Assembly: GCA_964610505.1 (NCBI GenBank)
Contig: CAZSXU010000007.1
Coordinates: forward strand, 1-64,000
Length of the DNA: 64,000 nt
Origin: CAZSXU01 sp964610505
GTDB lineage: Bacteria; Arandabacterota; Arandabacteria; JAGLYR01
Direction: 5' to 3'
The notes below the pieces were generated by a model, which saw only the letters and a program-made list of their open reading frames with translations, did no database searches and was not told where the DNA came from. The translations under genes and the position numbers were made by a program. This document shows, in pieces, positions 58,271 through 64,000 of the stretch. The first letter of the stretch is position 1. Every line of letters begins with the position of its first letter.

Positions 58271-59589
58271 AAGACATCCGACACCTGAGGTGTCTCGGCG
58301 CCGTACTTCTGTGGTGCGTGGGGTGGGGGGTGGCCGCGGAGGACGGACGAGCCTCCGATGTCTGGACATTGGAGCGCTGTGAACGGGAGGCCCTGGTCAG
58401 GTCCCATGAAGTTGGGGTCGCCGCGTATCGTCTCCAGCAGGCGGAGGCAAGTGCCGACGAAGCCGAGGCCGTCCGGAGGCCGACGCTGTCGGCCTCCGGC
58501 GCCTACACGTACACGAGCGAGACGATGGAACTTGGTCTTCCCGCACTGGGGACGTTCAACCTTCCCACGATTCGTTTCGGTGACGGGAACGTATACGACC
58601 TCGGCCTGGTCGCGAGCGTTCCCCTTTTCACGGGAGGCGCCCTTCGAAGCAGGGCGCAGGCGGAGCGGGCCGCGTCCCGGGCGGCGCGTCACGATCTCGC
58701 CGCCGACAGCCTTCAGGTGGTACACGAGGTTCGAACCGCCTACTTCAGAGCCCTTGGGGCCAAGGCGCAGGCGGATGCAGCTCGCGTGGCGGAGGACCGT
58801 CTTCGCCGTCACGTCACAGATCTGGAAGCGGCAATCGAGATCGGTGCCGCGGCGGAAGAAGCTCGTATCCAGGCCCTCTCACGCCTCCGCCAGGGAGAGC
58901 AGAGGCGGTTGCAAGCCGACCTCGGGGCGTCGGTCGAAACGCTGAATCTCGGCAGACTCGTCGGTCGGCCGGGAGAGGAACCGGACCTGCTGGACAACCT
59001 CAGGCGACCGCTCTTCCTGCACGAGCCGTTCGTGCGGGGAGACAGCGTCGATGGTCGGCCGGAGTTGGCGGCGTTTGACGAGCGAATTCAGCAGAGCGAG
59101 AGGTTGGCCGGGGCAGCGAGGGGGGCGTATTTCCCGACCCTCTCGGCGCAGTTGAGCTACCATCATGCCAAGCCCGGCGTGGATCTGATTGCCGACGAAT
59201 GGATGCAATATGCAGCGGCGGGGATTGTCCTCTCGTGGCCGATCTGGGATTGGGGCGCCCGTGCTCAGCGGGTCCGCGGTGCGCGCGTTGCTGGTCGTGT
59301 CCTGGAGGAACAGAGGGCGCTATTGCACGACGCGCTGCGAAACAACCTGGCCGTCGCCCTATCCGCCCTGGCGTCGGCCCGGGAGCAGGCCGCGAAAGTG
59401 GGCGAACGCGCGGAACTCGAACGCCGCCGTCTGGAACTGGTAAAGGGGCGATACAAGAATGCGGCTGCCACGGAGAGCGAACGGCTCGACGCCGAAGATG
59501 ATCTGGCCGCGGCAGAGATGGATCTCGCCGCCGCCACGGCGCACGTCCGGTTGGCCGAGGCGGATGTGTTGTACGCCCTTGGACAATAG
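58267..59589 (+). CDS. TolC-family outer-membrane efflux protein
   Basis: A 440-residue outer-membrane factor with a signal peptide (about residues 1-24) and two OEP repeats of long coiled-coil helices. The stretches are LVASVPLFTGGALRSRAQAERA and IVLSWPIWDWGARAQRVRGARVAG. It forms the trimeric exit duct for the tripartite exporter encoded downstream. Confidence 0.93.
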   Translation: MKDIRHLRCLGAVLLWCVGWGVAAEDGRASDVWTLERCEREALVRSHEVGVAAYRLQQAEASADEAEAVRRPTLSASGAYTYTSETMELGLPALGTFNLPTIRFGDGNVYDLGLVASVPLFTGGALRSRAQAERAASRAARHDLAADSLQVVHEVRTAYFRALGAKAQADAARVAEDRLRRHVTDLEAAIEIGAAAEEARIQALSRLRQGEQRRLQADLGASVETLNLGRLVGRPGEEPDLLDNLRRPLFLHEPFVRGDSVDGRPELAAFDERIQQSERLAGAARGAYFPTLSAQLSYHHAKPGVDLIADEWMQYAAAGIVLSWPIWDWGARAQRVRGARVAGRVLEEQRALLHDALRNNLAVALSALASAREQAAKVGERAELERRRLELVKGRYKNAAATESERLDAEDDLAAAEMDLAAATAHVRLAEADVLYALGQ

Positions 59590-59647
59590 AGCGATGGAGA
59601 CGAATACAGGGAACGATCTTCTGGACCCATGAGTGATGGAGACGAAG

Positions 59648-60562
59648 ATGATGCGCTTACACAGAGTGGGGGGGAGGACGATCTGCCGGTGGATCGCTCT
59701 ATTCCCCTTCGTGATTCTGGTGGCGATCGCCGGTTGCAGAAACGGGCGGAACGGTCCCAATCCGTCCGGAACCCTCGAAACCACCGAGATTGATCTCGGT
59801 TCACCTCTGGGAGGCCGGGTTCTCGATGTTCGTCCTGGGCTGGGGGATCGTGTGTCGGTGGGGGATACACTGGTTCTCTTCGATGTGGAGCTGATCGAGC
59901 TCCAGCGGGCGCAGGCCGAGGCCAATCGAAGGAGCATCGAGGTGCAGCGCGATCTGGCCGAGGAAGACCTTCGGCAGGCCGAGCGGAATCTCGATCTGGC
60001 CGAGACCACTCTCCGTCGTCTCCAATCTCTCCTGGAGCAGGGAAGCACAACCGGGCAGCAGGTCGACGATCTCACGGCGAAGAGGGACGTGGCTGCGATC
60101 CAGGTGTCGGCCGCCAGACAACATCTCGGACTTTTCGAGGCCGAAGAGGCCAAGCTCGTTGCGGCGCTTGCCGTGTTCGATCGTCAGCTGGAAGACGGGA
60201 TCCTGGTCTCTCCGGCATCGGGCACGGTCCTTGTCCGGGCCGTGGAGCCCGGGGAGATCGCCCTCCCCGGCGCAACGGCCCTCAGAATCGCGGATCTGTC
60301 CGAACTGGAACTCCGGGTCTTCCTCTGCGAGGAGAACCTGGATCTTGTACACCTGGGTCAACGGATGCCCGTTCTGGTGGACGCGCTGGAGGGTGAGGCA
60401 CTCGAGGGAACGGTGGCCTGGATCAGTGATGAAGCCGAATTCACACCGAAGAACGCACAGACACGAAACGCACGGGCCCAGCTGGTCTACGCCGTCAAAC
60501 TCCGAGTTGGGAATCCTGACGGGCGTCTCCACATCGGGATGCCGGCCGAAATTCGGCTCTAA
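59648..60562 (+). CDS. HlyD/RND-type membrane fusion lipoprotein (YbhG-like)
   Basis: A 304-residue periplasmic adaptor. The signal ends in lipobox AIAGC (Cys about residue 30). The biotinyl-lipoyl half VLDVRPGLGDRVSVGDTLVLFD is followed by a coiled-coil hairpin (about 80-170) and the second lipoyl half GTVLVRAVEPGEIALPG. It links the ABC transporter to the TolC-like duct. ATG 59648 is chosen by GGAG spacing; ATG 59651 and GTG 59633 are alternatives. Confidence 0.9.
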   Translation: MMRLHRVGGRTICRWIALFPFVILVAIAGCRNGRNGPNPSGTLETTEIDLGSPLGGRVLDVRPGLGDRVSVGDTLVLFDVELIELQRAQAEANRRSIEVQRDLAEEDLRQAERNLDLAETTLRRLQSLLEQGSTTGQQVDDLTAKRDVAAIQVSAARQHLGLFEAEEAKLVAALAVFDRQLEDGILVSPASGTVLVRAVEPGEIALPGATALRIADLSELELRVFLCEENLDLVHLGQRMPVLVDALEGEALEGTVAWISDEAEFTPKNAQTRNARAQLVYAVKLRVGNPDGRLHIGMPAEIRL

Positions 60563-60577
60563 CGCGCGGTGAAAACT

Positions 60578-61513
60578 ATGGGCGAGGAACCCGCCGCCAT
60601 TCGGTTTTCCAATCTGAAGAAGCGCTACGGCAACGTGAGGGCGCTGGACGGACTTGCGCTGGACGTTCGGCGTGGGGAGGTCTTCGGGCTTATCGGACCC
60701 GACGGATCGGGGAAGACCACGGCGATGAGGATCGGGTGTGGCCTGGTTGTTCCGGACACCGGGTCCGCCGAGGTCGCCGGTTTCGATTGCGTCCGCCAAT
60801 CCCGGGCGGTGAAAGAGCATCTGGGGTACATGCCGCAGCGCTTCAGCCTGTATCCGGATCTCACCGTATCGGAGAATCTCCGGTTCTTTGCGGACATGTT
60901 TGAGGTCTCTGCAGCCGAACGTGTGAAGCGGCAGGCGGAGCTGATGGAATTCAGCGGTCTGGGGCCATTCTTGAATCGCCGAGCCGGCGCTCTCTCGGGA
61001 GGAATGAAACAGAAACTGGCACTGTGCTGTACGTTGATCCACACGCCCGACGTCCTGGTCCTCGACGAGCCCACGACGGGCGTGGATGTCGTCAGCCGGA
61101 GAGAGTTCTGGAACATCATCCGTGGACTTGCTTCGGACGGATTGGCCCTTCTTGTCAGCACGCCCTACATGGACGAGGCCATGCTTTTCGACCGCGTGGT
61201 TCTCATGCACCGGGGGCGCGCGATTGCCGAAGGGACTCCTCGGGCCGTGACGGAACGCTTTGAAAGGCGACTGCTGGAGATCAAGGGACCGGGGATCCGG
61301 GAAGCCCGAGAGCGGCTTCTGGCGGCGGACCTGCCGGCGGTCGAGGTGCACCGCTTCGGAGATCGACTGCATGTTGTGCATGATTCGGAGGAGCAGGAAG
61401 CGGCCCTCGCGCGCCATCTCTCGGGCATCAACGTTGGGGTCGCGCCCATCCGCCCGGATATCGAGGATGCCTTTGTGGGGCTCGTGAGTGCGGAGCGGGA
61501 GGCATCCGCATGA
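60578..61513 (+). CDS. ABC transporter ATP-binding protein (YbhF N-terminal half type)
   Basis: A 311-residue ATPase: Walker A GPDGSGKTTAMR, signature LSGGMKQKLAL, Walker B VLVLDEPTTGVD. The switch region reads VSTPYMDEA, the YbhF-like sequence, with Thr in place of the H-loop His. A C-terminal extension (from about 225) is present. In E. coli YbhF this and the next ATPase are one polypeptide; here they are two genes overlapping by 4 bases. ATG 60578 is preferred over GTG 60569. Confidence 0.9.
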   Translation: MGEEPAAIRFSNLKKRYGNVRALDGLALDVRRGEVFGLIGPDGSGKTTAMRIGCGLVVPDTGSAEVAGFDCVRQSRAVKEHLGYMPQRFSLYPDLTVSENLRFFADMFEVSAAERVKRQAELMEFSGLGPFLNRRAGALSGGMKQKLALCCTLIHTPDVLVLDEPTTGVDVVSRREFWNIIRGLASDGLALLVSTPYMDEAMLFDRVVLMHRGRAIAEGTPRAVTERFERRLLEIKGPGIREARERLLAADLPAVEVHRFGDRLHVVHDSEEQEAALARHLSGINVGVAPIRPDIEDAFVGLVSAEREASA

Positions 61514-62304
61514 ACGCCTTCGATGGACATGCGGCCGCCCCAGGATCGGACGCGTCTTCCGGGTGCGAGACGCACAATCCGGGGACGTGTGCCGTTCTGG
61601 CGGAGAATCTGACTCGCCGCTTCGGCGATTTCACGGCCGTCGATCACATCCAGCTGGCCGTGGAGAGGGGAGAGATCTTCGGATTTCTCGGCGCCAACGG
61701 GGCGGGGAAGACCACGGCCATCCGTATGTTCTGCGGTCTGCTACAGCCCACGGAGGGGGACGGGTGGGTGGACGGGATCTCCGTCCGCGAGAACCCGGAG
61801 CGGATCAAACGTCGCATCGGATACATGAGTCAGAGGTTCAGCCTCTATGAGGACCTGACCGTTGAGGAGAATCTCTCGTTCAGCGGGGGCATCTACGGTC
61901 TGGGACGGCGTGCCATCGCCGAACGAGGGAGTGAATTGCTCGGGCGGCTCGGACTGGATGCCCACCGCCGCCGGATTACCGGTTCGCTTCCGCTGGGGTT
62001 CAAGCAGCGGTTAGCGCTCGGTTCGGCCGCACTTCATTCCCCCGGAATCCTGTTTCTCGACGAACCCACGGGCGGCGTCGACCCTCTGGCCCGGCGCCAG
62101 TTCTGGGACCTCATCTACGAACTGGCGGACGGCGGGACCACCGTTTTCGTGACGACGCACTACATGGACGAGGCCGAGTACTGCGGCCGCGTCTCCATCA
62201 TGATCCAGGGGAAGATCATGGCGCTCGGTTCCCCGGAGGATCTTAAGCGGCAAACCGGAGCGAAGAGCATGCAGGACGTATTCCTCAGGGTGGTGGAAGG
62301 ATGA
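61510..62304 (+). CDS. ABC transporter ATP-binding protein (YbhF C-terminal half type)
   Basis: A 264-residue ATPase with Walker A GANGAGKTTAIR, Walker B ILFLDEPTGGVD and H-loop TTHYMDEAEY. The signature is degenerate (SLPLGFKQRLAL instead of LSGGxxQR), as in the second half of YbhF-type fused ATPases. It probably pairs asymmetrically with the preceding ATPase. Its stop overlaps the permease start. Confidence 0.9.
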   Translation: MNAFDGHAAAPGSDASSGCETHNPGTCAVLAENLTRRFGDFTAVDHIQLAVERGEIFGFLGANGAGKTTAIRMFCGLLQPTEGDGWVDGISVRENPERIKRRIGYMSQRFSLYEDLTVEENLSFSGGIYGLGRRAIAERGSELLGRLGLDAHRRRITGSLPLGFKQRLALGSAALHSPGILFLDEPTGGVDPLARRQFWDLIYELADGGTTVFVTTHYMDEAEYCGRVSIMIQGKIMALGSPEDLKRQTGAKSMQDVFLRVVEG

Positions 62305-63407
62305 AGCGCGTGCTGGCGGTGGCGCGCAAGGAAACGTATCACATTCTCCGTGATCCGCGGAGTCTCGCCGTGGCCGTGGTCATGCCCATAATGATGGTAT
62401 TGTTGTTTGGATACGCCATCAACATGGATCTGGCAAACGTACCGGTCGGGATTCTGGATCAGGACCGGAGTCCGGCGAGCGCCGATTTCATCACGAGGAT
62501 GACGTCCGGCGACTTCATTCTGGAGGTCGCGCGCCTGGGCGCCCGGGACGAAGTGGAACCCGGATTTCGCAGGGGATTGTTCCGGGCGGTGCTGGTGATT
62601 CCTCAAGGTTTCGGCGAACGCCTGGTGTCGGAACCACTGTCGGAGATCCAGATTCTCATCGACGGGGCGGATGCGACGACGGCGGCCGCCGTGGACAACT
62701 ATCTCAAGGCCGTGGTGGGGATGGTGAATCTGGATCTCATGGTGAGGCAGGGGAACGCTCGATTCCGGTCTCAGGAACTCCGTTCCCGTGTCCTGTTCAA
62801 TCCGGAACTCGAAAGCTCCCACTTCGTCGTCCCGGGTTTGGTGGCGGTGGTCCTGATCATGATCTGTGCGCTCCTGACCAGCATTGCGATCACACGGGAA
62901 AAAGAAACCGGGACGATGGAGCAGGTTCTCACGACACCGCTGGCTCCCCGTCAGCTGGTTCTCGGAAAGGTCCTGCCCTACCTCGTCATCGCGTCGGTGG
63001 ACGCCGCGCTGGTTCTGGCCGTGGGTAACCTGATCTTCGGTGTGCCCATGCGGGGCTCCTGGTGGCTGCTGGCCGGGTACAGCCTGATCTATCTTCTCAT
63101 CGCGCTGGCGCTGGGGCTGTTGATCTCCGCCGTTACGAAGACGCAGCGGGTGGCGATGATGATCGCGCTGGTGACCACTCTGCTCCCAACGCTGATCCTC
63201 TCCGGGTTCGTGTTTCCTCTGGCCAGCATGCCGCTTCCGTTGCGAATGATCGGCCGGATCATTCCAGCCACCTACTTTCTGGAAGTCATCCGGGGTATTA
63301 TGTTGAAGGGGAGGATGTGGTTCCCCGTCCAGGGTGGGGTCATGCTGGGAATGGCGGTCCTTCTCCTGGGCATGGCGGGCCGGCGCTTTCGAACGAGACT
63401 GGAGTAA
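62301..63407 (+). CDS. ABC-2 type permease (YbhS/YhiI-like)
   Basis: A 368-residue ABC-2 permease with an N-terminal helix (about 22-42), a periplasmic domain (45-170) and five C-terminal helices (175-365). The family motif EKETGTMEQVLTTPLAPRQLVLGK is present. It forms a heterodimeric channel with the next gene product. Confidence 0.92.
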   Translation: MKRVLAVARKETYHILRDPRSLAVAVVMPIMMVLLFGYAINMDLANVPVGILDQDRSPASADFITRMTSGDFILEVARLGARDEVEPGFRRGLFRAVLVIPQGFGERLVSEPLSEIQILIDGADATTAAAVDNYLKAVVGMVNLDLMVRQGNARFRSQELRSRVLFNPELESSHFVVPGLVAVVLIMICALLTSIAITREKETGTMEQVLTTPLAPRQLVLGKVLPYLVIASVDAALVLAVGNLIFGVPMRGSWWLLAGYSLIYLLIALALGLLISAVTKTQRVAMMIALVTTLLPTLILSGFVFPLASMPLPLRMIGRIIPATYFLEVIRGIMLKGRMWFPVQGGVMLGMAVLLLGMAGRRFRTRLE

Positions 63408-63412
63408 ATCGC

Positions 63413-64000
63413 GTGGTCCGCTCGGTTCTCTATCTGGTGCAGAAGGAATTCCGGCAGGTCTTTCGCGACCGGACACTGCTTCGGGTGATTCTGATTGTCC
63501 CGATCGTGCAGATCTTCGTTCTGGGATACGCGGCGAACACGGATCTCAAGAACGTCCGGCTCTCCGTACTGGATCAGGATTCGAGCCGCGACAGCCGCTC
63601 CCTGGCCGATGCATACTACGCCTCCGACGTGTTTATCCCGGGCCCGCGCGCGTCGTCCCCGGCGGAGCTCCAGAATCTTCTTCTGGAAGGACAAACGGAT
63701 GTCGGGTTGTGGATTCCGAGGGGGTACGCAGCGACGTTGCTGACGAGTGACGCCGTCGCCGTCTCTATGACATTCAACGGTCAGAACAGCAGCGCCGCCG
63801 GCCGGAGTGTAGGCTACGCAAGCGAGATCGCCCTTCAGGAAGTCGGTCGGTACCTGGAGTCGGCGGCCCTCGCGCAACCCGACCTTGCACGCCGGGCCCG
63901 GCGGATTGAATCGTCCTCCCGCTTCTTCTATAACCCCGAACTGCGAAGCCAGCACTATATGGTGCCGGGGATCGTGGTCCTCCTGATCACGATCATCTCC
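63413..64000 (+). CDS. ABC-2 type permease (YbhR-like), 3' end beyond window
   Basis: A frame from GTG 63413 stays open to the right edge (196 codons). It starts VRSVLYLVQKEFRQVFRDRTLLRVILIVPIVQIFVLGYAANTD and has the periplasmic domain and the MVPGIVVLLITIIS start of the second helix, parallel to the previous permease. GGAG lies 8 bases upstream. It is the second half of the permease pair. Confidence 0.88.
   Translation, partial: MVRSVLYLVQKEFRQVFRDRTLLRVILIVPIVQIFVLGYAANTDLKNVRLSVLDQDSSRDSRSLADAYYASDVFIPGPRASSPAELQNLLLEGQTDVGLWIPRGYAATLLTSDAVAVSMTFNGQNSSAAGRSVGYASEIALQEVGRYLESAALAQPDLARRARRIESSSRFFYNPELRSQHYMVPGIVVLLITIIS

Overview
The window is a 64 kb piece of a high-GC (roughly 60%) bacterial chromosome. 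Several features indicate a Gram-negative cell. These are a TolC-family outer-membrane factor, many lipoprotein signal peptides, a DUF5916-type outer-membrane barrel and a MacB-like exporter. The mix of a RpiB/DeoC bacterial microcompartment, DUF5916, a four-helix-bundle (S23/avd-like) gene and a BlaI/BlaR1-type pair with HEAT repeats resembles uncultured lineages near the FCB group (Eisenbacteria/Latescibacterota-like). This placement is inference; there is no rRNA in the window to test it.

Layout. 1-763: a membrane protein cut by the left edge. 1.4-5.0 kb: a BlaI-type repressor, an M56 protease fused to HEAT and TPR repeats, and a separate HEAT paralogue. 5-12 kb: a DUF5916 barrel, a secreted S9 oligopeptidase and an EF-G-like GTPase. 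12-30 kb: a dense, mostly + strand housekeeping block in the order sugar isomerase-yebC-ruvC-ruvA-ruvB-DUF2905-queA-tgt-yajC-def-fmt-rsmB-PASTA protein-rpe-ffh-rpsP-khpA-rimM-trmD-rplS-rnhB-yraN, followed by small membrane and TPR proteins. 30-44 kb is a patchier region. It holds a cyclophilin and a TIM-barrel isomerase, a CGGC protein, comM, a four-helix-bundle gene embedded in GTACGAGTAC hairpins, gene fragments, glycosyltransferases, a class C serine hydrolase and an AT-richer metallophosphatase.

45.3-51.9 kb is a complete-looking bacterial microcompartment operon. It encodes a RpiB-DeoC fusion, two tandem-domain shell proteins (BMC-T), one hexameric shell protein (BMC-H), three pentameric vertex proteins (BMC-P), a CoA-acylating aldehyde dehydrogenase with an N-terminal encapsulation helix, and a class II (fuculose-phosphate type) aldolase. 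The inferred logic is that two aldolases release acetaldehyde or lactaldehyde inside the shell from deoxyribose-5-phosphate or deoxyhexulose-1-phosphates, and the dehydrogenase converts the aldehyde to acyl-CoA. Unusual details are an Asp where RpiB normally has its catalytic Cys, a second encapsulation-like helix inside the fusion linker, and matching Cys-rich motifs in both aldolase-bearing proteins.

52-55 kb: a bifunctional FTCD on the minus strand, flanked by a striking set of repeats. These are a 124-bp exact duplication, a 27-bp perfect palindrome and two diverged copies of an intergenic element. 55-64 kb: a MacB-like ABC exporter pair, then a TetR-controlled efflux operon (TetR-TolC-HlyD-ATPase-ATPase-permease-permease, like cecR-ybhGFSR), with the last permease cut by the right edge.

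No rRNA, tRNA or CRISPR array was found. Starts were chosen from ribosome-binding sites and family N termini, and many genes start with GTG or TTG.
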